Made by a program: the position numbers and the translations under genes. Below, one piece after another: positions 1-9,050 of a stretch of DNA of 54,355 nucleotides. Each line of letters opens with the position of its first letter. The stretch's first letter is position 1. The DNA comes from Thermus altitudinis. GTDB lineage: Bacteria > Deinococcota > Deinococci > Deinococcales > Thermaceae. Location: the NCBI RefSeq assembly GCF_022760835.1, contig NZ_JAKTNQ010000016.1, positions 1 through 54,355 of the forward strand. The letters are read 5' to 3'. The notes under the pieces are model-generated. The model did no database searches and was not told the origin of the DNA. It saw only the letters and a program-made list of their open reading frames with translations.

Positions 1-32
1 CCAAATGAACCGCCGGCGGACGTGGGGGGTCC

Positions 33-1179
<1,147 letters not shown>

Positions 1180-1211
1180 ACACCCCCTACCCATGGCCAG
1201 GGGGCCAGGTT

Positions 1212-1236
1212 TATACTCGGTGTAAGCAAAGGAGGG
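1212..1236 (+). promoter_or_regulatory. -10 box and ribosome binding site of the SCP2/ADH operon
   Basis: TATACT at 1212-1217 is a good -10 hexamer; no convincing -35 is seen. AAAGGAGGG at 1228-1236 is a strong Shine-Dalgarno site 6 bases before the ATG, so this is one of the few leadered genes in the window. Confidence 0.6.
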
Positions 1237-1242
1237 AAGACT

Positions 1243-1635
1243 ATGGAGCTTTTCCAGGAAGCTTGGGCGCACGCCTACTGCCAGAAGCTGAACCAAAGCG
1301 AGGCCTACCGGAAGGCCGCCGCCACCTGGGAGGGAAGCCTGGCCCTGGCGGTGCGCCCTGATCCCACCTTGGGATTCCCCCAGGGGGTGGCCGTGGTCCT
1401 GGACCTTTGGCACGGGGCGTGCCGGGGGGTGAAGGTGGTGGAGGGGGAGGCGGAGGCCGACTTCGTCATCGAGGCCGACCTGGCCACCTGGCAGGAGGTG
1501 TTGGAGGGCCGCCTCGAGCCCCTTACCGCCCTCATGCGGGGGCTTTTGGAGCTCAAACGGGGCTCCATCGCCGCCTTAGCCCCTTACGCCCAGGCGGCCC
1601 AGGAGCTGGTCAAGGTGGCCCGGGAGGTGGCATGA
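1243..1635 (+). CDS. SCP2 sterol-binding-domain protein
   Basis: A 130-residue cytoplasmic protein matching one small SCP2-like lipid-binding fold: an N-terminal helix, a beta strand with VAVVLDLWHGACRGV, the DFVIEADLATWQEVLEG segment typical of bacterial SCP2 domains, and a C-terminal helix rich in Leu and Lys (GLLELKRGS). Bacterial members bind fatty-acyl or isoprenoid-like lipids, but ligands are rarely known and none can be inferred here. The ATG is preceded by a strong ribosome binding site. Its stop overlaps the start of the following dehydrogenase (ATGA), so the two are translationally coupled; a shared small hydrophobic substrate is possible but is inference. Confidence 0.8.
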   Translation: MELFQEAWAHAYCQKLNQSEAYRKAAATWEGSLALAVRPDPTLGFPQGVAVVLDLWHGACRGVKVVEGEAEADFVIEADLATWQEVLEGRLEPLTALMRGLLELKRGSIAALAPYAQAAQELVKVAREVA

Positions 1636-2666
1636 AGGCTTTGGTCTACCACGGGCCCTTCCAGGTGGCGGTGGAGGAGGTACCCGAGCCCAAGCTGGAG
1701 GCGGAAACCGACGCCATCGTCCAGGTGGAGCTGGCCGCCATCTGCGGCTCGGACCTCCACATCTACCACGGCAAGATCGCCGGGGTCCTGCCGGGAACCG
1801 TCCTAGGGCACGAGTTCGTGGGGCGGATCGTGGAAAAGGGGGCCTTGGTGCCCTTTTCCCTAGGGGAAAGGGTGGTGGGGAGCTTCCAGGTGGCCTGCGG
1901 GGACTGCCCGGCCTGCCGCAAGGGGCAGTACTTCGCCTGCTTGAAGGGAGGGGTTTACGGCTTCGGCCTGGCCCTGGGAAACCTCCAGGGAGCCCAAGCG
2001 CAGCGGGTGCGGGTCCCCTTTGCCCGGCATAGCCTTTTCCCCATCGGAAACCTGCCCGCAGAGGAGGCCATCCTGGCGGGGGATATCCTCACCACCGCCT
2101 ACGGGGGGGTGCGGCCCTTCCTCGCCCCGGGGATGAGTGTGGCGGTGGTGGGTTCGGGGCCTGTGGGCCTCATGGCCCAGATGGTGGCCCACGCCCTGGG
2201 GGCTGGACGGGTCTACGCCATAGACCCGGAGGACGCCCGCCTGGAAAAGGCCGCGGCCCTGGGAAGCCTTCCCCTAAATCCCAAGGCGGAAGACCCCCTG
2301 GCCCGGGTGCGCAAGGAAACCCAGGGCCTGGGAGCGGACCTGGTGGTGGAGGCGGTGGGCGGGGATGGGGAGGCGCTAAAGCTGGCCCTTCGCCTTGCGG
2401 GGCCGGGGGGCATCGTATCCAGCCTAGGAGTGCCCACCGAGGAGAAGCTGGAATACCCTTGGCTTTCCGCCTTCAGCCGGGGCCTCACCCTGAAAAGCGC
2501 TCTGGCCAACATCCCTCGCTGGATTGAGGAGGTCCTGGCCCTGCAAAGGGCGGGGAGGCTTAGGGGAAGCTTTGTCTTCAGCCACCGCCTGTCCCTCGAG
2601 GAGGCCCCGGAGGGCTACCGGCTTTTCCACGAGCGCCAGGCCACCAAGGTGGCCTTGGTGCCCTAA
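1632..2666 (+). CDS. Zinc-dependent alcohol dehydrogenase (MDR family)
   Basis: A 344-residue medium-chain dehydrogenase of normal family length. It catalyses NAD(P)-linked oxidation of an alcohol or polyol; the substrate cannot be read from sequence. Catalytic zinc ligands are visible at Cys38 (ICGSDLH) and His60-Glu61 (GHEF); structural zinc ligands are Cys89, Cys92, Cys95 and Cys103. The Rossmann motif GSGPVGLMA lies near residue 170, with an acidic residue after the next strand (YAIDPE) favouring NAD over NADP. The start is the ATG inside the ATGA overlap with the SCP2 gene; the longer frame upstream is only a reading-frame extension. A terminator hairpin follows the stop. Confidence 0.88.
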   Translation: MKALVYHGPFQVAVEEVPEPKLEAETDAIVQVELAAICGSDLHIYHGKIAGVLPGTVLGHEFVGRIVEKGALVPFSLGERVVGSFQVACGDCPACRKGQYFACLKGGVYGFGLALGNLQGAQAQRVRVPFARHSLFPIGNLPAEEAILAGDILTTAYGGVRPFLAPGMSVAVVGSGPVGLMAQMVAHALGAGRVYAIDPEDARLEKAAALGSLPLNPKAEDPLARVRKETQGLGADLVVEAVGGDGEALKLALRLAGPGGIVSSLGVPTEEKLEYPWLSAFSRGLTLKSALANIPRWIEEVLALQRAGRLRGSFVFSHRLSLEEAPEGYRLFHERQATKVALVP

Positions 2667-2676
2667 AAGTAAAACC

Positions 2677-2700
2677 GCCGCCCGCAGGCGGCTTCTTCCT
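2677..2700 (+). terminator. Terminator hairpin after the ADH gene
   Basis: GCCGCC (2677-2682), loop CGCA, GGCGGC (2687-2692), followed by TTCTTCCT. On the other strand the same stem is followed by GGTTTTACTTTTA, so it could terminate in both directions. Confidence 0.65.
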
Positions 2701-2711
2701 CTGACTTCTTT

Positions 2712-2739
2712 ATTATACCACGGTTTACCGGTATGTAAA
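2712..2739 (-). promoter_or_regulatory. Strong minus-strand promoter with an inverted repeat
   Basis: Read on the minus strand, TTTACA (2739-2734), a 16-base spacer and a perfect TATAAT (2717-2712). The -35 box lies in an inverted repeat, TTTAC-N6-GTAAA (plus strand 2724-2739), which also contains TACCGGTA, so it may be an operator. No gene lies downstream on this strand: it points at the terminator hairpin and then the antisense strand of the dehydrogenase. Confidence 0.55.
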
Positions 2740-3035
2740 GAGGTATGCAGCAAAACCCGTTCCCCACGGGCTAGAAGCCTCTGGGTCCCCGCTTGGGACC
2801 GCGCCAGTGAGGGCCCCAGGAAGCCTTCCCGAAATACCTCGGAACTTTTCCACTTTTTTGGCAAACCCTCCCCCTGGGAAACCTTCCCCACCGGAAGGCA
2901 CCAAAGTGCCGTCAGAGGTGTGCGACTGGGACCCCAGCCTAGCTTGCCCCGGGGTGGGATGGTGTTGGGCAATGTAACCTTCCTCCCCCTCCCCTTGGGC
3001 AACCGGGCTAACCTCAAGGCAAAGGGGGTGAAGCC
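2740..3035. other. Non-coding gap with several small hairpins
   Basis: No supported open reading frame on either strand. Several short inverted repeats are visible: CCCGT/ACGGG near 2757, GTCCC/GGGAC near 2785, CCTTCC/GGAAGG near 2882, GGCAC/GTGCC near 2897 and CTGGG/CCCAG near 2927. They do not add up to an RNA family I recognise. The stretch ends in GGGGGTG, the ribosome binding site of the next gene. It may be a structured leader, an unrecognised small RNA, or decayed sequence. Confidence 0.4.
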
Positions 3036-3446
3036 ATGGCCCGGTATCTGGTGGTGGCCCATCGTACGGCCAAAAGCCCCGAACTGGCCAAAAAACTCCT
3101 GGAGATTCGGGATCAGGACCCCGAGGCCCGCTTTGTCCTACTGGTTCCCGCCGTACCCCCTGGGGGCTGGGTTTACGAGGAAAAGGAAATCCAGGAGCGG
3201 GCAAGGAAGGAGGCCGAGGCCGCAAAAGCCGCCCTCGAGGCCCAAGGTATCCCAGTGGAAGAGGCCAAGCCTGGGGACGTTTCCCCCCTCTTGGCCATGG
3301 AGGAGGAGCTCATGGCCCACCCCGGGGCCTACCAGGCCATCGTCCTGGCCACCCTTCCTCCCGGGCTTTCCCGCTGGCTCCGCCTGGACGTCCACACCCA
3401 GGCCGAACGGTTTGGCCTGCCGGTGATCCACGTGATCGCCCACTGA
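3036..3446 (+). CDS. UspA-like alpha/beta protein
   Basis: A 136-residue soluble protein resembling the universal-stress-protein-like nucleotide-binding fold. It begins with a hydrophobic strand (RYLVVAHR), has a central charged helix (EKEIQERARKEAEAAK), and ends with a strand-helix-strand unit, AIVLATLPPGLSRWLR then GLPVIHVIAH. This C-terminal pattern (TLPPGLSRWLRxDV ... GLPVxHV) is common in small actinobacterial and Deinococcus-Thermus USP-like proteins of unknown role. The classical ATP-binding G-2x-G-9x-G-S/T motif is not seen, so nucleotide binding is doubtful. The start ATG follows AAAGGGGGTG. It stands alone after a long gap, and the next gene has its own promoter. Confidence 0.6.
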   Translation: MARYLVVAHRTAKSPELAKKLLEIRDQDPEARFVLLVPAVPPGGWVYEEKEIQERARKEAEAAKAALEAQGIPVEEAKPGDVSPLLAMEEELMAHPGAYQAIVLATLPPGLSRWLRLDVHTQAERFGLPVIHVIAH

Positions 3447-3475
3447 AGCCCAATCCCCTTCCCCACCTCCCCGGC

Positions 3476-3502
3476 TTGTTTCTCATCCTGGCCCCGTATA
3501 CT
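3476..3502 (+). promoter_or_regulatory. Promoter of the lpt-like operon
   Basis: TTGTTT (3476-3481), a 15-base spacer (16 if CTTGTT is used) and TATACT (3497-3502), which ends 7 bases before the GTG start. The mRNA would begin at or next to the start codon. Confidence 0.55.
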
Positions 3503-3509
3503 CGGCCTC

Positions 3510-4520
3510 GTGCTGGGGCGGTACGTCCTTAGGGAGGTCTTGGTCCCCTACCTGGTGGGGGTGGTGCTCTTCGTGGCCCTCCTCACCTTTGACCTCCTCT
3601 CCAGCCTCTCCGGGGTGCTCCTAAGCCGGGGGGTTGGGGTGGAGGCCATCCTGAAGCTCATCCTCTACCGCCTTCCCTGGACCCTGAGCCTGGCCCTTCC
3701 CTTGGGCCTGGTCTTCGCCATCCTGGTGGGCCTGGCCCGCCTCATCCGCAGTTCGGAGCTGAAGGCGGCCTACGCCGCGGGCGTACCCCCATGGGCCCTC
3801 CTAAAACCCCTGGCGCTTTTGGCCCTTCTGGTGAGCCTTTTCAACCTCCTCAACCTGGCGGAGCTCCGCCCTAGGGCCCTCGAGGCCTACGACCGGCACC
3901 TGGCCCACCTCCTATACGGGGAAGGGGCCTATAGCGGGGTGCTCCGCCAGCAACTTTATGCCCCCCCGGGCCTCGGGGTCTACTACGCCGAGGAGGTGCG
4001 GCCTGAGGTGGGGCAGAACCGGCTTTTTGGCCTCCGGGTAGTGGACGAAAGGGGCCGGGTCTACAGCGCCCCAGAAGGGGTCTGGGACCGGGAGGGGTGG
4101 CAGTTTCGGGGCTACGTGTGGGATGGGGAAGGGCCCAAGCCCTTCGCCGGCCTCCTTCCCTTCCCCGTGGAGTTTCGCCCTAAGGAAAGCCTGGGCTCCC
4201 GTGACCCCTACGACTCCACTACCCTCAGGGAGCTTTGGCAGAGAAGCCAGGTGGAGCCCTCAGCCCGCTTCGCCTTCCACCGCCGTCTGGCAGACGCCTT
4301 GGGGGGCTTCTTCCTGGGCCTGGTGGCCGCCGCCTTGGGCCTCGCCTTCCGGGAGGCCGCCTGGGCTTTCCTTAGCATCGTCCTCCTCATCTTCGGCTAC
4401 TACGTGCTTTGGACCCTAAGCGCCCAACTGGCCCGCTATGACGTAAACCCCCTGTTCGCCTATCTCCCCAACGGGCTCTATGCCCTTTTGGGGCTCTACC
4501 TGGTCTGGAGGTTACGGTGA
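3510..4520 (+). CDS. LptF/LptG-family permease (first copy)
   Basis: A 336-residue inner-membrane protein of the YjgP/YjgQ family, the transmembrane partners of the LptB ATPase in lipid export from inner to outer membrane. Family layout is clear: N-terminal LGRYVLREVLVPYLVGV, three hydrophobic segments within the first 120 residues including the conserved RLIRSSELKAAYAAGVP loop, a beta-jellyroll periplasmic domain (about 130-250), then three C-terminal helices starting at FHRRLADALGGFFLGL. The GTG start is set by a -10 box 7 bases upstream. It overlaps the next, homologous gene (GTGA). Thermus is not known to make LPS, so the lipid cargo is unclear. No LptB, LptA or LptC gene is present in the window. 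Confidence 0.85.
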   Translation: MLGRYVLREVLVPYLVGVVLFVALLTFDLLSSLSGVLLSRGVGVEAILKLILYRLPWTLSLALPLGLVFAILVGLARLIRSSELKAAYAAGVPPWALLKPLALLALLVSLFNLLNLAELRPRALEAYDRHLAHLLYGEGAYSGVLRQQLYAPPGLGVYYAEEVRPEVGQNRLFGLRVVDERGRVYSAPEGVWDREGWQFRGYVWDGEGPKPFAGLLPFPVEFRPKESLGSRDPYDSTTLRELWQRSQVEPSARFAFHRRLADALGGFFLGLVAAALGLAFREAAWAFLSIVLLIFGYYVLWTLSAQLARYDVNPLFAYLPNGLYALLGLYLVWRLR

Positions 4521-5560
4521 CCACCCTGGACCGCTACCTGCTGCGGGAAGCCTTGGGCCACTACTTCCTAGGGCTTGGGGCCATCGTGCTGCTCTTCCTG
4601 GCAGGTGCGGTCTACGAGGTCCTGGCCCCCCTGGTGGCCAAGGGGGCGGACCCCTACACCCTTCTCCTCTATCTCCTCTACCGCACCCCCGAGGCCTTGG
4701 TGCGGGGAAGCCCGGTGGCCTACCTCTTCGCACTGCTTCTCCTCCTCTCCCGCATGGCCGAGGACTCGGAGCTCAAGGCCCTTCTCGCCCTGGGCATCCG
4801 GCGGGAACGGGTACTCCTGCCCCTCTTGGCCCTGGGAGGGGTATTGGCCCTCTTGGGCTTCGCCTTAGGGGAAAGCCTGGTGCCAAGAAGCCTGGCGGCG
4901 GGGCAGGACCTCTTGAGGCGGCAGGTGTTGGAACGCCCCCGCACCCTCCTCACCCCCGGGGCCAGTTTCCAGGACGCCAAGGGCCGGGTGGTCTACGTGG
5001 GGGAGGTGAGCGGGGATAGAATCGGGAAGCTACGGATTCTTTCCCGGGAGGAGGTGGTCTTGGCGGAGGAGGGAAGGTTCGGAGGAGGGGTTTTACGGGT
5101 GGAAAGAGGCCTGAGGATCACCTATGAGGGGGACCGGCCAAGAACCGTAACCCGCTTCCAAAGGGGCGAGCTGGTCCTTAAGGACCTCACCTTTGAGCCC
5201 TGGCAAAACCCCGCCAACCGCATGACCCTAAGGGAGCTAAGGCAGGAGGTGGAAAGGCTCAGGCAGGCGGGGGTGAAGGCGGGCCTCGAGGCCACCACCT
5301 ACCATCGCCGCTTTGCCGAACCCGCCGCCAGCCTCATCTTTGCCCTTTTCGCGGTGGGGCTGGCCTTTTACCTCTTGGGCGGGTCCCGGAGCCTGGGGCT
5401 TGTGGGGGTGGCGGTCCTCACCTTCTTCTACTACGCCACCTGGAGCGTGGGACGGATCATGGGGGAGCAAAACGCCCTAAACCCCCTTCTGGCCGCCTGG
5501 GGGCCCAACCTGGTCTACGGGCTTCTGGGCCTCCTTCTCTTCCTAGGAGGGCGGAGGTGA
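4517..5560 (+). CDS. LptF/LptG-family permease (second copy)
   Basis: A 347-residue paralogue of the preceding permease, same fold and order: TLDRYLLREALGHYFLGLG at the N-terminus, the SRMAEDSELKALLALGIRRERVL cytoplasmic loop near residues 75-97, a periplasmic jellyroll (about 135-245), and C-terminal helices beginning YHRRFAEPAASLIFALFAVGLAFYLL. The two would form the LptFG-type heterodimer. Which is F and which G cannot be settled by eye. Start and stop overlap both neighbours by four bases, so the genes are translationally coupled. Confidence 0.85.
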   Translation: MTTLDRYLLREALGHYFLGLGAIVLLFLAGAVYEVLAPLVAKGADPYTLLLYLLYRTPEALVRGSPVAYLFALLLLLSRMAEDSELKALLALGIRRERVLLPLLALGGVLALLGFALGESLVPRSLAAGQDLLRRQVLERPRTLLTPGASFQDAKGRVVYVGEVSGDRIGKLRILSREEVVLAEEGRFGGGVLRVERGLRITYEGDRPRTVTRFQRGELVLKDLTFEPWQNPANRMTLRELRQEVERLRQAGVKAGLEATTYHRRFAEPAASLIFALFAVGLAFYLLGGSRSLGLVGVAVLTFFYYATWSVGRIMGEQNALNPLLAAWGPNLVYGLLGLLLFLGGRR

Positions 5561-8043
5561 AGGCCCTTGCCCTGGCCGTGGTCCTCCTTTGCCTTTGGCA
5601 TCCCGCCTGGGCCCAGGAAAAGGTGCTGAAGGTCCTGGAAGCGGAGAAGCTAGAGCTTAGGCAGGAAGGAGACGAAGAGGTCTACGTGCTCACGGGCAGT
5701 CCCGTGCGCCTGGAACGGGATGGGGAGGCCATTGAGGCGGGAAGGGTGATCTATTTCCGCACCCGAAAGCTCCTTCTCCTCTCGGAGGGGGTTCGCTACC
5801 GGGACCGGGAGGGAAGGCTTTTGCAGGCGGAAGAGCTGCAGCTTTCCCTTTCCGACGAAAGCTTTGACGCCCTGGAGATGCGCATAGAGGCCAAGGACCT
5901 GTTCCTCACCGGGCCCCTTTGCCAGCGGGTGGCGGGGGCCATCCTCCTGGAAAGGGGCTATGCCTCCCCCTGTGTCCCCTGCGGCCAGGAGGTGCCCGAC
6001 TACGCCTTCCGCGCCCAGGAGATCGTCTTATATCCCGGGGATCGGGTGGTGGCCCGGGGGGTGGTGCTTTTGGTCCAGGAAGGGCCCGTTTTAGAGCTTC
6101 CGGTCCTCCTCCTTTTCCTATCGGAGCGCCAACCCCGGTTTGAGGTGGGCCAAGACGGCGGGGGGTTTTACCTGAAGGCCGCCTTGCCCTACGTGGCCCA
6201 GTTCGGCCTGGGGTTCACCCTTCTTTCCTACTACCAAGGCCGGGGGTATGGCTTTGGCTTTGACCACTTTGGCACCGGGGAGGCCAAGGAACGCTACTTC
6301 TTCCTCCATACCCCCCCGGACACCTTCCAGTACCGGGGGGAGTACGCCCTAAAGCGGCGGGACTTCTCCCTTAGCGCCCTCCTGGAACGGGACGACACCC
6401 GGGACAGGCTTACCCGCTTCCGCCTGGAGGCCCTTTGGCCCGGCACCCCCTCCCCCCAGGACTGGCGCTACACCCTTCGGGCCGAGGGCTTCCTGGACCA
6501 CGACCCCACCACCCCACCTCCCAGAACCCTCCAGCGCCTGCCCGAGGTGGAGGCCCAAAGCCCCGTCCTCCGGGAAGGCCCCTTCAGCGTGCAGGGGGGG
6601 CTGGTGCTGGGCCGCTATCTGGCGGAGACCAACCCCCTAAACCGCTCCGCCCGGGCCCTTGGGCCCTATGCCGAAGCAGGAAGGGCCCTCCTTTCCCATA
6701 GCGAGAGCCTTTCCCTTTCCCCTTGGTCCGGGGCCACGCTTAGGGCGGAAAACCGCTTCCGGGGCTTCTATTACACCACGCAAAACCCGAACGGGGAGTA
6801 CGAGCGGCAGATAGACTGGGCCACCACGGCCAGCCTCCGGCAAACCCTGGGGGGCTTCAGCCTGGAAGCAGGCTACCTCCGTAGCCTCCAGGAGGGGGAA
6901 ACCCCCTTCCGCTTTGACGCCCTACCAGAACGGCGAAGCCACCGGGCCACCTTGAGCTTGGGCCTTCAGGAAAGGCCCCTGGCCCTAAGCCTCAAAGGGG
7001 GCCGGGACCTGGAAGGAGGGAGGTACCTGCCCTTAGAGGCCCAGGCCACGCTTCAGGACCAGGGATACCAGCTGACCCTAGGGCACAAGCGGGGCCTCGA
7101 GGGGGAAGGGCCCTTGGAAACCCGCCTCGAGGGGAGCCTCACCCCCTACCCCTTCTCCCTCAAGGCCAGCCTCCGCTTTGACCACGCAAAGGCCCTCTTT
7201 GACCCCCTCCTCTTGCAGGGGGCCTACGCCCTCCCCGGGGGAAGCCTGAACCTGAGCCACCGCCATGGCCTTAACGGGGAAGGCCCCCTCACCACCGATC
7301 TCAGCCTCGCCCTAAGGGAGGGGGCCAGCGCCTACACCCTAAGGGCCTTAAGGGACTGGCAGAAGGATACCCTAAGCCTCCAAGGGCAGGCCATCTTGGG
7401 CCCAGAAAGCCTCTCCCTGCAAACCACGTGGGACCCCACCGCCTTGGCCTACACCCTGGCCTACCGCGGGGGAAGCCTCCCTGGGCCCCTTTTGGACCTG
7501 GCCCTTTCTGGCCGGTACCAGGAGGGCTTTAGGGCCACGAACCTGCGCTTTGGCCTTACCCAGGCCCAGCCGGAGGTATCCTTCCGCCTAGGCGCCAACC
7601 TCCACCTCCCCGAGGTGGAGGACCGGGAGATCTACCTCAAGGATGCCACCTTTAGCGGGGGGATGGAGCTTTGGCCACCGGTGCCGGCGGATGAAGCGGG
7701 GGAAGGGGCCATCCCCGGGCTTTCCCTCTCGGGAAACCTCACCTACCTGCGCCAGCCGCAAAGGCCCGAGGGCTATGGCCTCGCCTTGCGCAACTTCGGG
7801 CCCACCTTCACCTTCCTAGGCCGGGAGAGGACCAAGCTCCACCTCTCCGCCCTCCTCACGCAAAACCTTCCCGGGGAGCCCTTAAAGCCCCGGTTTGTCC
7901 TGGTGCTGGACCGGTGTTGCTGGGCCCTACGCTTCACCCTGGATGCCGCCAAGGGCAGCGTGGGCCTGGCCTTCCTCTACGGAGGGCAGGCGGCGGGGCT
8001 TCTCCTTTCCCAGGAAGGCGTAAAGCTGGGAGGTGGCCGGTGA
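5557..8043 (+). CDS. LptD/OstA-type outer-membrane lipid translocon
   Basis: An 828-residue exported protein. A signal peptide of about 19 residues ends at AWA. Residues 20-190 form the OstA-like periplasmic jellyroll, including PDYAFRAQEIVLYPGDRVVA and the GPVLELPVLLLF turn that precedes the barrel in LptD proteins. The remainder is alternating beta-barrel sequence. Cysteines sit where LptD needs them: Cys139 and Cys142 before the jellyroll end, and an adjacent Cys787-Cys788 pair (DRCCWALRF) near the C-terminus, matching the CC pair of E. coli LptD. LptD inserts LPS into the outer leaflet; here the cargo is unknown. Coupled by GTGA overlap to the permease upstream and the lipoprotein downstream. 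Confidence 0.83.
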   Translation: MKALALAVVLLCLWHPAWAQEKVLKVLEAEKLELRQEGDEEVYVLTGSPVRLERDGEAIEAGRVIYFRTRKLLLLSEGVRYRDREGRLLQAEELQLSLSDESFDALEMRIEAKDLFLTGPLCQRVAGAILLERGYASPCVPCGQEVPDYAFRAQEIVLYPGDRVVARGVVLLVQEGPVLELPVLLLFLSERQPRFEVGQDGGGFYLKAALPYVAQFGLGFTLLSYYQGRGYGFGFDHFGTGEAKERYFFLHTPPDTFQYRGEYALKRRDFSLSALLERDDTRDRLTRFRLEALWPGTPSPQDWRYTLRAEGFLDHDPTTPPPRTLQRLPEVEAQSPVLREGPFSVQGGLVLGRYLAETNPLNRSARALGPYAEAGRALLSHSESLSLSPWSGATLRAENRFRGFYYTTQNPNGEYERQIDWATTASLRQTLGGFSLEAGYLRSLQEGETPFRFDALPERRSHRATLSLGLQERPLALSLKGGRDLEGGRYLPLEAQATLQDQGYQLTLGHKRGLEGEGPLETRLEGSLTPYPFSLKASLRFDHAKALFDPLLLQGAYALPGGSLNLSHRHGLNGEGPLTTDLSLALREGASAYTLRALRDWQKDTLSLQGQAILGPESLSLQTTWDPTALAYTLAYRGGSLPGPLLDLALSGRYQEGFRATNLRFGLTQAQPEVSFRLGANLHLPEVEDREIYLKDATFSGGMELWPPVPADEAGEGAIPGLSLSGNLTYLRQPQRPEGYGLALRNFGPTFTFLGRERTKLHLSALLTQNLPGEPLKPRFVLVLDRCCWALRFTLDAAKGSVGLAFLYGGQAAGLLLSQEGVKLGGGR

Positions 8044-9047
8044 AACGGTTAGGGCTTACTCACCTGGTTTTGGGCAGCTTGGCCCTTCTCCTGGGGGCCT
8101 GCACGGGAAGCCAAGAACCCCCCCTGCCGGCCCTGGTGGCCATGGGGGGAGGGGGGGAGGTGCGCTTCTACCGGGCCAAAGACCTCCAGGGGGGCACGGC
8201 TAGCCCCGTGACCACCTGGAACATCCCAGGACTCCAAGACCTGGCCTACTCCCATGGCTTCGGAAGGCTTTACCTTCTCCTAGGGGACCGCCTCGAGGCC
8301 TACCCCACCCAGGGCTTCGGGGGGGATGCCGCACCCCAGCCTTCCCCCACCACCGCCAGCCTCCCTGGTGGCGTGGACTGCACGGGAGGCTACCTCCAGC
8401 TGGGGCAGAACCGGCTTCTGGCCCATTGTCCAAGGGCCTCCCGGGCCTTCCTCTGGAACCTGGACGGCTCAGGCAACCTGGAGGAAGCGGACCTCACGGG
8501 CCTTCCCCCGGAGGTGCGCCTGGCCCTTTTCCCCCAAGGGGGGGAGGAACTTCTGGCCTACATGACCCGGCAGGCCCTGGGCTACCGCCCTCCCCAGAAC
8601 CCCATGGGCACCCCCAGCTTGGAAAAGCCCCTGGATCCCCCGGCGAGCCAAGGCCCCTACGGCCTAAAGCTGGACCGCCTCCAGGGGCGCCTCCTAGGCC
8701 TTGCCGCCACCGTGTCCGAGGTGCGGCTATACACCCTGGAGGGGGATACCCTTGCAAGCCGCAAGGTCCTGGGCGATTTTCCCCAGGAAAGCCGCCTGGC
8801 CCTAGACCCCGTGGGGGGAACGGTGGTCTTTGGCCAGGGGTTCCAGGTGCTCTTCCCCCGGGAATCCCCCGTACAGGAGCCTTTCCGCACCTACACCGCC
8901 GGGCTCGTGGGCCAGGATGGTTACCTTTACCTGGTAAGGGGGCAGGGCCTCGAGGTCTACGACCTGGTGCCCTCCCCTCCCGTTTTCCTACGTAACCAGC
9001 AGCTGAACTTCGGTCCCACTTCCCTGGCCTTCATCCCGGTAGAATGA
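8040..9047 (+). CDS. Lipoprotein in the lpt-like operon
   Basis: A 335-residue protein with a clear lipoprotein signal: positively charged start (MKRLG), hydrophobic core, lipobox LLGAC with Cys21. The rest is rich in short beta strands, Gly and Pro, with recurrent strand-turn units (GRLYLLLGDRLEAYP, GYLYLVRGQGLEVYD), compatible with a beta-propeller, but I recognise no family. The start is a GTG overlapping the LptD-like stop; a longer open frame begins inside the preceding gene and lacks the signal. LptD in proteobacteria needs the small lipoprotein plug LptE; this protein is larger and not recognisably LptE, but its place in the operon makes a partner role plausible. Confidence 0.65.
   Translation: MKRLGLTHLVLGSLALLLGACTGSQEPPLPALVAMGGGGEVRFYRAKDLQGGTASPVTTWNIPGLQDLAYSHGFGRLYLLLGDRLEAYPTQGFGGDAAPQPSPTTASLPGGVDCTGGYLQLGQNRLLAHCPRASRAFLWNLDGSGNLEEADLTGLPPEVRLALFPQGGEELLAYMTRQALGYRPPQNPMGTPSLEKPLDPPASQGPYGLKLDRLQGRLLGLAATVSEVRLYTLEGDTLASRKVLGDFPQESRLALDPVGGTVVFGQGFQVLFPRESPVQEPFRTYTAGLVGQDGYLYLVRGQGLEVYDLVPSPPVFLRNQQLNFGPTSLAFIPVE
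9040..9045 (+). promoter_or_regulatory. -10 box of the SDR gene
   Basis: TAGAAT, 5 bases before the ATG and overlapping the stop of the lipoprotein gene; suggests a leaderless internal promoter in addition to read-through. Confidence 0.4.
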
Positions 9048-9050
9048 GGC

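Noticed and set aside
2780-2800. TGGGACCGCG, an exact match to the T-box core TGGNACCGCG
   Set aside because: It lies too close to the preceding terminator for a T-box leader, there is no specifier stem, no U-rich terminator follows, and the next gene is not an amino-acid or tRNA gene.
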